Shown in pieces: positions 1 through 7,297 of a stretch of DNA of 25,061 bases. Position 1 is the first letter of the stretch. Every line of letters starts with the position of its first letter. The translations under genes were made by a program, and so were the position numbers. This stretch comes from a virus. A model generated the notes under the pieces. The model was not told where the DNA came from. It did not search any database and saw only the letters and a list, made by a program, of their open reading frames with translations. The stretch is from IMG/VR virus record IMGVR_UViG_3300025769_000779, positions 1-25,061 of that record; one strand, written 5' to 3'.

Positions 1-600
1 CCTTTTGATATACCAACAGAGGACAAAGGCATAGTATTGCAGGACATACTAGAAGATGGCATTGCTAATGAAGCTATGACTAACAAACTAGGTAAGTCAC
101 ATTGCATTACAGCACGATACAATGGTGCTGTGTGGTGGAACAGTATACAACGTAAGCAACGTACTATGGTACAAGTAGGTGAAGCTGATAACATCAAAGG
201 CTTTGATAGTATCAAACGTATATACTCACCCAATGGGAAAGCACCCACACTTACCACGATGCAGGGTGGGCATAGAGAACCAAAGGTAGCTATTGGTAGG
301 ATAGTTAATCGTAGACTAGATAAGAATGGTACACGTAAAGATAACCAACTAGAGCTACCTTTATCTACACAGTTAGAGATAAGTGACAGTGATAAATCAA
401 ACTGTCTCACGACTGTTAACAAAGACAACGTAGTTGTTGAGGGTATGCAATGGAGAAAGCTGACACCACTAGAGTGTGAGCGATTGCAGACTGTACCTGA
501 CAACTATACTAATCATGTGTCCAACAGCCAACGATACAAGATGTTGGGTAATGGTTGGACAGTTGATGTGATTGCACACATAATGAAAGGAATAAAATAA
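1..600 (+). CDS. C5-cytosine DNA methyltransferase, C-terminal part (5' end outside window)
   Basis: The reading frame is open from base 1 to the TAA at 598-600, so this is the C-terminal 199 residues of a gene that begins upstream. The end of the protein carries the closing motifs of C5-cytosine methyltransferases. A motif IX-like stretch RKLTPLECERLQTVPDNYT is followed by motif X, with GNGWTVDVIAHI near the C-terminus. The preceding ~130 residues are variable and would belong to the target-recognition region; the catalytic PCQ and ENV motifs must lie upstream. Such phage enzymes methylate cytosine in a short site using S-adenosylmethionine, usually to protect phage DNA from host restriction. 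No partner restriction endonuclease is visible here, so a solitary protective methylase is the likelier role. Family assignment is strong; the recognised site cannot be read from the sequence. Confidence 0.87.
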   Translation, partial: PFDIPTEDKGIVLQDILEDGIANEAMTNKLGKSHCITARYNGAVWWNSIQRKQRTMVQVGEADNIKGFDSIKRIYSPNGKAPTLTTMQGGHREPKVAIGRIVNRRLDKNGTRKDNQLELPLSTQLEISDSDKSNCLTTVNKDNVVVEGMQWRKLTPLECERLQTVPDNYTNHVSNSQRYKMLGNGWTVDVIAHIMKGIK

Positions 601-604
601 TAAT

Positions 605-678
605 GAGGGTATGGCAGAGTGATTATGCGATGGATTGCAAATCCATTTATGAAGGTTTGATTCCTTCTACCCTCTCCA
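605..678 (+). tRNA. tRNA-Cys (anticodon GCA)
   Basis: A complete cloverleaf can be folded by hand. The acceptor stem is 605-611 with 668-674 (7 bp). The D stem is 614-616 with 626-628. The anticodon stem is 630-634 with 642-646, with loop 635-641 holding GCA at 637-639. The T stem is 651-655 with 663-667, with loop 656-662. The discriminator base at 675 is T, the identity base of tRNA-Cys, and CCA is encoded at 676-678. It lies between the methyltransferase stop and the next gene and is probably cotranscribed and processed. GCA reads both UGU and UGC codons. Confidence 0.95.
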
Positions 679-696
679 ACTTTATAGGAGATACTA

Positions 697-972
697 ATGT
701 GGACTAAACCAAAAGCAAAACGATGGCAGGATGCAGAGCTATATGAAGTATATTGGCAAGGTAAACTGCCACGTAGTGGATACAGAAAGACTTGGGTACT
801 GACCAAACGCAAATGGGTTTGGATACGTGAAGCAGGTAATGTGTACAGAGATGTACATAAAATGTCTATTGCCAACTTTAATATGCTACCTCATTGGACT
901 GATGAGAAGTGGCAGACTATGAGAGTTGATTGGCAAGAGGGTAACTTTAAACCAATGAGAAGGAGAAGATAA
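697..972 (+). CDS. Small basic aromatic-rich protein of unknown function
   Basis: A 91-residue protein with ATG at 697, preceded by a clear Shine-Dalgarno (TATAGGAG, about 683-690). It is rich in Trp, Arg and Lys (for example KRKWVWIREAGNVYRD) and ends in a run of four arginines, so it is strongly basic and could bind nucleic acid; that is inference from composition only. No known domain is recognised, and there is no signal peptide or membrane segment. Its stop overlaps the ATG of the next gene by one base (TAATG), so the two are probably translationally coupled. The coding call rests on the start signal, tight packing and coherent protein composition. Confidence 0.72.
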   Translation: MWTKPKAKRWQDAELYEVYWQGKLPRSGYRKTWVLTKRKWVWIREAGNVYRDVHKMSIANFNMLPHWTDEKWQTMRVDWQEGNFKPMRRRR

Positions 973-1406
973 TGTTGATAGCAGAAGCACTATTTTGTTT
1001 AGCACTTAATGTATATCACGAAGCTAAGAACCAATCTTTAATAGGACAGGTAGCAGTAGCACAAGTAGTGATGAACAGAGTGCATGATGAGCGATACCCT
1101 AACACAATATGTGAAGTGGTGGAGCAAGGACCTACCTACAGTTGGAAGCCTGACTACCCTGTTAAGAACAGGTGTCAGTTCAGTTGGTACTGTGATGGTA
1201 AGAGTGATACACCTAGAGATATGGATGCATGGGAGCAGTCAATGCTCGTGGCACATGGAGTATATCATGGCAACCTTGATGACTTTGTTGAGGGTGCAAC
1301 ACACTACCATGCATACTATGTCACACCATCTTGGGCAAGTACCAAGACATACATAGCAAGAATAGATGACCACATATTTTACAGATGGGATATTAATTAT
1401 GAGTAA
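972..1406 (+). CDS. SleB-type cell wall hydrolase (probable endolysin)
   Basis: A 144-residue protein matching the SleB/Hydrolase_2 fold of peptidoglycan hydrolases. The N-terminal helix holds NVYHEA with the conserved Glu at about residue 17, followed by QVAVAQVVMNRV (26-37). The middle has CQFSWYCDG (68-76) and the end has the conserved THYHA (110-114). Family members cleave cortex or cell-wall peptidoglycan as lytic-transglycosylase-like enzymes. The size equals a bare catalytic domain with no wall-binding module. The N-terminus is somewhat hydrophobic but belongs to the fold, so I do not call a signal peptide; export would need a holin. AAGGAG precedes the start closely. It overlaps the upstream gene by one base and the downstream gene by eight. 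It lies in the early arm, which is unusual for a lysis enzyme. Confidence 0.85.
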   Translation: MLIAEALFCLALNVYHEAKNQSLIGQVAVAQVVMNRVHDERYPNTICEVVEQGPTYSWKPDYPVKNRCQFSWYCDGKSDTPRDMDAWEQSMLVAHGVYHGNLDDFVEGATHYHAYYVTPSWASTKTYIARIDDHIFYRWDINYE

Positions 1407-1641
1407 AGTTACAAGTAATATTAAAATTACAAAACAAATAGCAAGAGAAGAATTTAATAAATTGTTTGAAAGAAGCTACGACTACGAAACAGAAAATTAT
1501 CAAGAGTTTTATAACACACCTGTACACCCTATGGATATAATGATAGAGGATTTAGAGGAAAGTAATTATAAAAATTTAAGAATAATAGATAAATATTTTA
1601 ACCCTAACTGTTGGAAAGAGGATAAGTATTTTTATGAATAG
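1399..1641 (+). CDS. Hypothetical acidic small protein
   Basis: An 80-residue protein. I choose the ATG at 1399 (MSKVTSNIKITKQ), which overlaps the hydrolase stop by eight bases. A longer in-frame reading from 1366 would run 41 bases into the hydrolase gene and has no ribosome binding site. GATGGGA lies a suitable distance upstream. The C-terminal half is rich in Asp, Glu, Tyr and Asn (MDIMIEDLEESNYKNLRI). No family is recognised and no membrane segment is present. Its own stop overlaps the next start (ATGAATAG, 1634-1641). Local base composition is more AT-rich than its neighbours, which may mean different ancestry or weak constraint. Confidence 0.65.
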   Translation: MSKVTSNIKITKQIAREEFNKLFERSYDYETENYQEFYNTPVHPMDIMIEDLEESNYKNLRIIDKYFNPNCWKEDKYFYE

Positions 1642-2134
1642 ATTTATAATAGAAGACACAACAAAAAAGATTGCTAAATCTTTGTGTGATCAGCACGTAG
1701 TAAAGATGCCACTAGAAGAAGCACAGATGTTATGCACTACACTATGGCATCATGCACCTGAATATGCAGAGGAGAAGAACTTATATAAACCTGTGCATCA
1801 GAAGCATCCTTGTACCCTATGGGCTATGGAGACAATGGCAAACTTTAACTTTGCTTTTAATCTATATGCTGATATGTTATGGGAGTATGAGGATAGATAT
1901 CACAAGACACATGGAGCAAGTAAGCACTACCATTCTATATTAGCAGGTAGAAAGTATCTACCACAAGGTAAGCTAACTAAACACCCACAATGTTTTAGTG
2001 GGATGGATGAACTAAAGACTGATGAGTTCTACCCTGTCAAAGCCTATCGTGCTTTCTACGTAGCAGACAAAGCTAGATTTGCACGATATAGATATACACA
2101 ACAACCTACTTGGATGAAAGGAGTAGCATTATGA
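1634..2134 (+). CDS. Conserved phage protein with LCDQHVVKM motif, function unknown
   Basis: A 166-residue protein. Residues 17-34 (LCDQHVVKMPLEEAQMLC) match, from memory, the hallmark of a family common in tailed phages, where it reads approximately C-D-K/Q-H-V-V-K-M followed by an acidic helix. The conserved Cys18, Asp19 and His21 look like metal- or active-site residues, but I know of no established reaction. Further conserved-looking parts are a His/Trp-rich stretch (TTLWHHAPEYAEE) and a C-terminal KAYRAFYVADKARFARY segment. It is soluble with no signal peptide. The start overlaps the previous gene by eight bases and the stop overlaps the next ATG (ATGA). The coding call is secure; the function is open. 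Confidence 0.8.
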   Translation: MNRFIIEDTTKKIAKSLCDQHVVKMPLEEAQMLCTTLWHHAPEYAEEKNLYKPVHQKHPCTLWAMETMANFNFAFNLYADMLWEYEDRYHKTHGASKHYHSILAGRKYLPQGKLTKHPQCFSGMDELKTDEFYPVKAYRAFYVADKARFARYRYTQQPTWMKGVAL

Positions 2135-2427
2135 AAGATACAAAGAACCAATTCAAGGTAAACTTGGACAACAAAGATATACTAGTAACAGAAGAGCAAC
2201 GTATGGAGCTACTACGTTTACACAATAAACTAAAGAATACTATTAGTTATATAGAGGAGTGTAAAGATATGCAGCTATCTGACATAGCTATGCTTGATGA
2301 GTTGTTACATGCATTACATTACTCACTAAGGTTTTCACCACAGAAAGACCCTAATTCTGATAGCCCAAAATATTGGGAACATTATGTACTAGATTCAGAT
2401 GAAACTGCTTGGCAACGTGCATACTAA
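2131..2427 (+). CDS. Hypothetical protein, helical
   Basis: A 98-residue protein. The ATG at 2131 is chosen because AAAGGAG sits at 2117-2123 and the start overlaps the preceding stop as ATGA; an in-frame TTG at 2110 would be buried in the previous gene. The middle (about residues 20-65) is predicted helical, with leucines and charges spaced as in an amphipathic helix bundle (LLRLHNKLKNTISYIEEC), and the tail is acidic. No known domain is recognised. It is soluble and probably cotranscribed with its neighbours. Confidence 0.7.
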   Translation: MKDTKNQFKVNLDNKDILVTEEQRMELLRLHNKLKNTISYIEECKDMQLSDIAMLDELLHALHYSLRFSPQKDPNSDSPKYWEHYVLDSDETAWQRAY

Positions 2428-2794
2428 TCTTTGGGCAAGGGCTGAAGTCGTTGCATTTTTGCAACACTCATATAGTAAATTTGAGTACAGAAATGTGGGT
2501 GTTATTTCACAAATTGTGTACGAACTTCAGCCACCAAGACTAGAGTTCAAAGATATATTTGAGTGGACTTGGGATGATGTAGATGAGAAGTGGGAGTCAC
2601 ATTTGTTACACACAATAGAACAGCAAAGGAATGACTTTGGTTTTCAAGACTACATTGCTCCACAGATAAGACCTATCAAAGGTGAGTACGTACCATACAC
2701 TAAGTTTAGATTTTCTAAAGTGGCACGAAGGATAATCAAGACAGCACCCACACTTAGAAAAGATTTACGTATGAGGTACTTGCCATTAAGTTAA
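2399..2794 (+). CDS. Hypothetical protein upstream of primase
   Basis: A 131-residue protein with ATG at 2399, overlapping the upstream gene by 29 bases, more than usual here. A later start is possible, but no better ATG with a ribosome binding site was seen. It has an aromatic and acidic middle (FEWTWDDVDEKWESHLL) and a basic C-terminus (RIIKTAPTLRKDLRMRY). No family is recognised. It is the last gene before the replication block; its 3' end contains the -35-like element of a candidate promoter for the primase. Confidence 0.68.
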   Translation: MKLLGNVHTNLWARAEVVAFLQHSYSKFEYRNVGVISQIVYELQPPRLEFKDIFEWTWDDVDEKWESHLLHTIEQQRNDFGFQDYIAPQIRPIKGEYVPYTKFRFSKVARRIIKTAPTLRKDLRMRYLPLS

Positions 2795-2815
2795 AAATAT
2801 GATATTAACTCTGTT
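2780..2815 (+). promoter_or_regulatory. Candidate sigma70-type promoter for the primase gene
   Basis: TTGCCA at 2780-2785, a 17-base spacer, then TATTAA at 2803-2808, with TG at 2800-2801 forming an extended -10. The -35 matches consensus at 5 of 6 positions, while the -10 is weaker (4 of 6). It overlaps the end of the preceding gene and fills one of the few gaps in the arm. A start near 2815 would leave a leader of about 20 bases before the primase ATG at 2837. A similarly built site precedes the SSB-like gene. Confidence 0.35.
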
Positions 2816-2836
2816 AACAGAAAGGATGTTAAACAT

Positions 2837-3631
2837 ATGGATATAGATACTATATTAAGAGATGTAGATGTAGACGTAGGTATGACAAAGAGAATGGATT
2901 GTCATTTCTGTGGTGGTAAGAATACTTTTACTATCACTAACAGTATGGGTTCTATACTATTCAATTGTTACAAAGCTAGTTGTTCAGTTAGTGGTAACAG
3001 AAGAGTGAACCTTACAGTAAATCAAATAAGAAATATTAAACAACCTACTGTAGATGAGAAGTTTGTACTGCCTGAATACATTGTACCAATTAGATCAAAC
3101 AGGTTTACCAATCCTATTGGTGGTGAACTATCGTGGAAAGAAAAGATATGGAAAGACCATTGCTTACATGATGTTAAAGAAGATAGGGCTGTGTTCTTAA
3201 TTAAAGATAGTGACAAGGGTGTAGTTGTAGATGCCATTGGTGCTGCAACAGATAAACGATTACCTAAATGGAAAAGATATGGTAGTAGCAGACATCCCTT
3301 TGTATCTTGGAATGGTAAAGGGGGAGATGGTGGTGACAATAGTTGTGTGTTAGTAGAGGATTGTTATAGTGCTTGTACTGCATCTAAGCATGGCATCACA
3401 GGTGTGGCATTACTAGGTACAAACTTATTAGATGAGCATAAAAGATTTATATGTAATAACTTTGATACAGTTGTAGTTGCACTAGACCCTGATGCACTAC
3501 AGAAAACTCTACAAATAAGAAAAGAGTTGCAAAGTTGGGTGCGTACTGCTAAGGTACTGCGATTAACAGATGACTTAAAGTATGAAGAAGATATAGATAT
3601 TAATAATTTAAAGGAGATGGTATGGAACTAG
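2837..3631 (+). CDS. DNA primase with zinc-binding and TOPRIM domains
   Basis: A 264-residue protein. The N-terminus has four cysteines in zinc-finger spacing (Cys22, Cys25, Cys44, Cys49; CHFC and CYKASC), as in primases that recognise the template start site. The C-terminal half has a TOPRIM core. VLVEDCYSA (171-179) holds the conserved Glu174, and VVVALDPDA (212-220) gives the Asp-x-Asp metal site (Asp217, Asp219). It would make short RNA primers for lagging-strand synthesis. In T7 these domains are fused to the helicase as gp4; here primase and helicase are separate genes overlapping by ten bases (3622-3631). A ribosome binding site (GAAAGGA) precedes the ATG. Assignment is good, though the family is too divergent for a precise name. 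Confidence 0.85.
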   Translation: MDIDTILRDVDVDVGMTKRMDCHFCGGKNTFTITNSMGSILFNCYKASCSVSGNRRVNLTVNQIRNIKQPTVDEKFVLPEYIVPIRSNRFTNPIGGELSWKEKIWKDHCLHDVKEDRAVFLIKDSDKGVVVDAIGAATDKRLPKWKRYGSSRHPFVSWNGKGGDGGDNSCVLVEDCYSACTASKHGITGVALLGTNLLDEHKRFICNNFDTVVVALDPDALQKTLQIRKELQSWVRTAKVLRLTDDLKYEEDIDINNLKEMVWN

Positions 3632-4845
3632 CACTATTAAGAAGTTTAATGAACAAGAAGTTCTACGATGATCATCGTGGAGCAAGGTGTCCTAACAGAC
3701 TATTCAGTAAGGATGCACAGAAAGTAAAGTCTGTCATAGACAAGGCTATGCAGAGGTATGAGAGGACAGTAACACCTGATGAAGTAGAAGCATTGTTTGT
3801 GTCAGGTAATCCTAGTATGACTACAGCACAGAAGAATGCGTACATATCTATGTTCAGACAGGTTAAGAAAGAACAACCAATGGGAGATGACATAGCACAA
3901 GAGGTGCTGTCTAAATTGTTTCAGCAGGTTATAGGAGAGGACATAGCTAACTTAGGTTTTGATTATGTCAATGGTGTTCAGAGTTCTTTAGAACCATTGC
4001 GTAATCTATTAGAACAATACAGCGATGACTTCACACCTACCTTGAATATAGAGTGGGATGATATTAGTATAGAGAATTTACTTGACAAGAATGATTTAGA
4101 AGCACGATGGACATTCAACATACCTACACTATGTAGAAAGGTGGAAGGCATTAATGCTGGACATCTGATTGAGGTAGGTGCAAGACCCAACACAGGTAAG
4201 ACATCCTTTCATGCTAGTCTTATAGCAGGTCCGGGTGGGTTTGCAGAGCAAGGTGCTAAGTGTATTATCCTATGTAATGAAGAAGGATATCATAGGGTAG
4301 GTGCAAGGTATCTTACAGCAGGTACAGGTATGAACTTACATGAGGTAAAAAAGAATCTACCAAGAGCGAATGAAATATATGCACCCTTACGTAAGAATAT
4401 ATTTATTAAGGACACGACAGGTCTTGATATGAATTGGGTTGAGTCAGCAGTAAAGAAGTCAGAACCTGATATAGTTGTACTAGATATGGGTGACAAGTTT
4501 GCTACCTACAAAGGTCATGCTAGACCTGACGAAGCTCTCAAAGCCTGTGCCATACATGCTAGACAGATAGCAAAGCAATATAACTGTGCTATATTATATA
4601 TGTCTCAGCTAAGTGCAGAAGCAGAGGGTAAGGTTATACTTAACCAAAGCATGATGGAAGGATCACGTACAGGTAAAGCAGCTGAAGCTGATCTAATGAT
4701 ACTGATAGCTAAGAACCCACAAGTAGAAGGACAAGATGAAGAGGATGCACAAAGACATCTTAACATTGTCAAGAATAAATTATCAGGTTGGCATGGTAGC
4801 GTACACTGTGAGTTAGATTATTTATTAGCTAGGTACACAGCATGA
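3622..4845 (+). CDS. Replicative DNA helicase, DnaB-like (RecA fold)
   Basis: A 407-residue hexameric-type helicase. Residues 1-140 form a helical N-terminal region like that of DnaB (ALLRSLMNKKFYDDH). The RecA-type motor follows. Walker A is GARPNTGKTS (186-195), the catalytic Glu motif is NEE (219-221), Walker B is DIVVLD (283-288), MSQLS (327-331) matches the H3 sensor, and an SR pair (348-349) with GKAAEADLMILI is the H4 region. It would unwind the fork by ATP hydrolysis and act with the adjacent primase. AAGGAG lies just upstream of the ATG inside the primase gene, and the stop overlaps the next ATG (ATGA). It lacks an attached primase, so its architecture is DnaB-like and unlike T7 gp4. 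Confidence 0.92.
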   Translation: MELALLRSLMNKKFYDDHRGARCPNRLFSKDAQKVKSVIDKAMQRYERTVTPDEVEALFVSGNPSMTTAQKNAYISMFRQVKKEQPMGDDIAQEVLSKLFQQVIGEDIANLGFDYVNGVQSSLEPLRNLLEQYSDDFTPTLNIEWDDISIENLLDKNDLEARWTFNIPTLCRKVEGINAGHLIEVGARPNTGKTSFHASLIAGPGGFAEQGAKCIILCNEEGYHRVGARYLTAGTGMNLHEVKKNLPRANEIYAPLRKNIFIKDTTGLDMNWVESAVKKSEPDIVVLDMGDKFATYKGHARPDEALKACAIHARQIAKQYNCAILYMSQLSAEAEGKVILNQSMMEGSRTGKAAEADLMILIAKNPQVEGQDEEDAQRHLNIVKNKLSGWHGSVHCELDYLLARYTA

Positions 4846-5276
4846 GGGATTTATTTGGACATGAAAAGAAAGACATAGAAGTAAGGTATACCTTGGTATG
4901 CATTAAATGCAAGACGACACAGCCTATTGATCAATTCTATTCTATAGACTATGGTAAGGGTAAAGCACCTGAAATAAAAAGAACATGCAGAACATGTGTA
5001 AGAGGGCAGATGACATTGGTTTACCAATTAAAGAAAGAGAACCCATACCCTAAAGAAGATTATAAATGTCCTATATGCGACAGAGGTATTGAGGAGATTG
5101 GTATGTACAACCAACGTAAGTTACAGAAGTGGGTGCTTGACCATGACCATGATAAGGGTACATTCAGAGGTTGGGTATGTCATCATTGTAATGTAGGACT
5201 TGGTGCGTTCAGAGATAACTTGACAAGACTAAAGAAAGCTGTCATATATATGACTAAACATATGGAGAAGCTATGA
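4842..5276 (+). CDS. Endonuclease VII-like Holliday junction resolvase (HNH/zinc)
   Basis: A 144-residue protein matching the recombination endonuclease VII family (T4 gp49 type). Its core is VLDHDHDKGTFRGWVCHHCN (98-117). The Asp-His pair at 100-103 forms the metal site, and the zinc ligands are Cys76, Cys79, Cys113 and Cys116. A separate pair of CxxC motifs at Cys20/Cys23 and Cys49/Cys52 suggests an additional N-terminal zinc ribbon. The enzyme cuts branched DNA such as Holliday junctions and clears replication or packaging intermediates. It sits between helicase and polymerase with ATGA overlaps on both sides, so it is made together with the replisome. A second, unrelated resolvase is encoded at 9058-9513. 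Confidence 0.88.
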   Translation: MRDLFGHEKKDIEVRYTLVCIKCKTTQPIDQFYSIDYGKGKAPEIKRTCRTCVRGQMTLVYQLKKENPYPKEDYKCPICDRGIEEIGMYNQRKLQKWVLDHDHDKGTFRGWVCHHCNVGLGAFRDNLTRLKKAVIYMTKHMEKL

Positions 5277-7297
5277 AAATAACAATTGATGTAGAGAACA
5301 CTGTCCAAACTCGTGATGGTAAGCTACACCTTGACCCCTTTGAGGAGAAGAATGAATTGGTTATGGTGGGTATACTGACTGAGCATGGACAAGAGTATCT
5401 ATATAGAATGAATGAAGAGAATGTATTTAATAAGATACAATCATTACTTGATGAAGCTACAGTATTGATTGGACATAATATTGTACACGACTTGATGTGG
5501 TTATGGGAGTCTAACTTTAAGTATGATGGCGATGTGTTTGACACAATGCTAGGAGAGTATGTCTTACAGGAAGGACAGAAGCAACCTCTATCATTAGAGA
5601 TGTGTGCAGAGAGATATAACCTTGATACAAAGAAACAAGATACATTGAAAGAATACTTTAAGAAGGGCTACAGTGTGGCAGACATACCACCTAATGAGCT
5701 ATCTGAATATCTTTCAGCAGACTTACATGCAACACAGGAGTTAGCAAATGAAATATACAAGAAGTTACATTCACAGGAATACAAACATCTTTTGGACACT
5801 ACTGTTCTTACTAATAGTGTTGCCCTTTGTTTGGCTAGGATATATCGTGTTGGTTTTAGTGTTGATGTTGATGGTCTTGATGAGGTACGTAATCTATTTA
5901 CTCAAGAGAAGAAAGAGATAGAGAAAGAGTTGTACAAAGAGAGTAGTTTCTTTATGGGTGACACACCTATTAATTTAAATAGCCCTGAGCAATTATCTTG
6001 GTTGATATATTCTAGGAAACCTAAAGACAAACATGATTGGGTAATGACATTCAATGCTCACATGCCGAAGCAAGACTTCCGTAGAGAGATAACAAACAAG
6101 GCTGAGATACTTAGGAAGACTAAAGCTATACAGTGTCATGTATGTAATGGACATGGTAGAATTAGAAAGACTAGAAAGAATGGACTACCCTATGCAAATG
6201 AAAACAAATGTGTAGAGTGTAATGCTCTAGGTTATAAGTTCTTACCTACATCTGAGTTAGCAGGTATGGGTTTCACTCCACCTAATGCTAAGTGGGTATC
6301 TGCTAATGGTTTTACTACAAGTAAGACAAGTCTTTTATATTTAAAGTCCGTTGCTAGGCAGAAAGAAATGCATAGAGCAGAGAACTTCTTAGAGAAAGTA
6401 ATTAGATTATCAGCATTAGATAGTTACTTATCTTCATTTGTTGAAGGTATAACATCTAACCTAAAGTCTGACGGAAAGCTACACGTTAGATTATTACAGC
6501 ATCGCACAGCCACAGGTAGGTTTAGTGGAGCAGACCCTAACATGCAGAACATGCCACGAGGTGGTACGTTTCCTGTAAAGAAAGTATTTGTTTCACGATG
6601 GGAAGGTGGTAAGGTGCTTGAAGCTGACTTTGCACAGTTAGAGTTTAGAACTGCTGCATATTTGTCACAAGATCAAGTAGCAATGAAGGAGATAGATAAT
6701 GGATTTGACGTACATAACTACACTGCCAAAGTTATTACTGAGGGTGGTCAGAAGATTAGTAGGCAAGAAGCAAAAGCCCACACGTTCGCCCCACTCTACG
6801 GAGCTACAGGGTTTGGGAGGTCGGTTGCTGAAGCAACGTATTACAAACAGTTCACGCAAAAGTACAAAGGAATCGCATCTTGGCATTCCAGATTGGCTAC
6901 GGAAGCTCTGAATGAAGGTAGGATTACGACACCATCAGGTAGATCATTTGCTTTTCCTGATGTTCAGAGAAGGTTTAATGGTACACCTACTCACTTCACA
7001 CAGATAAAGAACTTTCCTGTACAGAGTTTTGCTACAGCAGATATAGTTCCTATTACTCTGCTAGAGATAGAGAAACAACTGCAAGATATGCAATCCTGTA
7101 TAGTAAATACAGTACACGATAGTATTGTAATAGATGTACACCCTGATGAGATTGATTCAGTACTTGGTGTAATAAGAAATACTAATGATAAATTAAAAAT
7201 ACTTGTTGACAAACAGTTCAAAATAGATTTAAATGTACCATTAGTATTGGAAGCAAAAATAGGTAATAATTGGCTTGACACGAAAGATGTTAGCTGA
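5273..7297 (+). CDS. polA: DNA polymerase I family (family A) with 3'-5' exonuclease
   Basis: A 674-residue replicative polymerase. The proofreading exonuclease is intact: ITIDVEN (Asp6, Glu8), GHNIVHDLMW (Asp73) and YLSAD (Tyr146, Asp150). Polymerase motif A is LEADFAQLEFR (Asp452), motif B is RQEAKAHTFAPLYG (Arg497, Lys501, Phe505, Tyr509) and motif C is VHDS (His615, Asp616). No 5'-3' exonuclease domain is present, as in T7 gp5. Phe505 aligns with Phe762 of E. coli Pol I. Between residues 288 and 316 two CxxC pairs (Cys288/291, Cys313/316) form a zinc-ribbon-like insertion in the thumb. The gene overlaps the resolvase upstream by four bases. Family and activity are certain; the role of the insertion is unknown. 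Confidence 0.96.
   Translation: MKITIDVENTVQTRDGKLHLDPFEEKNELVMVGILTEHGQEYLYRMNEENVFNKIQSLLDEATVLIGHNIVHDLMWLWESNFKYDGDVFDTMLGEYVLQEGQKQPLSLEMCAERYNLDTKKQDTLKEYFKKGYSVADIPPNELSEYLSADLHATQELANEIYKKLHSQEYKHLLDTTVLTNSVALCLARIYRVGFSVDVDGLDEVRNLFTQEKKEIEKELYKESSFFMGDTPINLNSPEQLSWLIYSRKPKDKHDWVMTFNAHMPKQDFRREITNKAEILRKTKAIQCHVCNGHGRIRKTRKNGLPYANENKCVECNALGYKFLPTSELAGMGFTPPNAKWVSANGFTTSKTSLLYLKSVARQKEMHRAENFLEKVIRLSALDSYLSSFVEGITSNLKSDGKLHVRLLQHRTATGRFSGADPNMQNMPRGGTFPVKKVFVSRWEGGKVLEADFAQLEFRTAAYLSQDQVAMKEIDNGFDVHNYTAKVITEGGQKISRQEAKAHTFAPLYGATGFGRSVAEATYYKQFTQKYKGIASWHSRLATEALNEGRITTPSGRSFAFPDVQRRFNGTPTHFTQIKNFPVQSFATADIVPITLLEIEKQLQDMQSCIVNTVHDSIVIDVHPDEIDSVLGVIRNTNDKLKILVDKQFKIDLNVPLVLEAKIGNNWLDTKDVS

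Noticed and set aside
1-600. Methyltransferase as part of a restriction-modification system
   Set aside because: No restriction endonuclease gene is adjacent within the window. The upstream side is not visible, so the pair cannot be supported.
513-875. Open frame of 120 codons on the minus strand across the tRNA
   Set aside because: It runs antisense over the methyltransferase end, the tRNA and the next gene, has a Ser/Tyr-rich composition typical of reverse-complement frames, and has no ribosome binding site.
1084-1356. Second plus-strand frame inside the SleB-type hydrolase gene
   Set aside because: The hydrolase frame carries all conserved family residues. The alternative frame is His/Met/Thr-rich with no recognisable pattern and no ribosome binding site.
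5220-5250. TTGACA at 5220 considered as a promoter for DNA polymerase
   Set aside because: A usable -10 (TATATA) appears only with a 19-base spacer; at 17 bases the match is poor. It is too weak to list.
6665-6911. Short overlapping frames on both strands within the polymerase motif A-B region
   Set aside because: They lie wholly inside a gene with complete catalytic motifs and show no start signals or protein-like composition.
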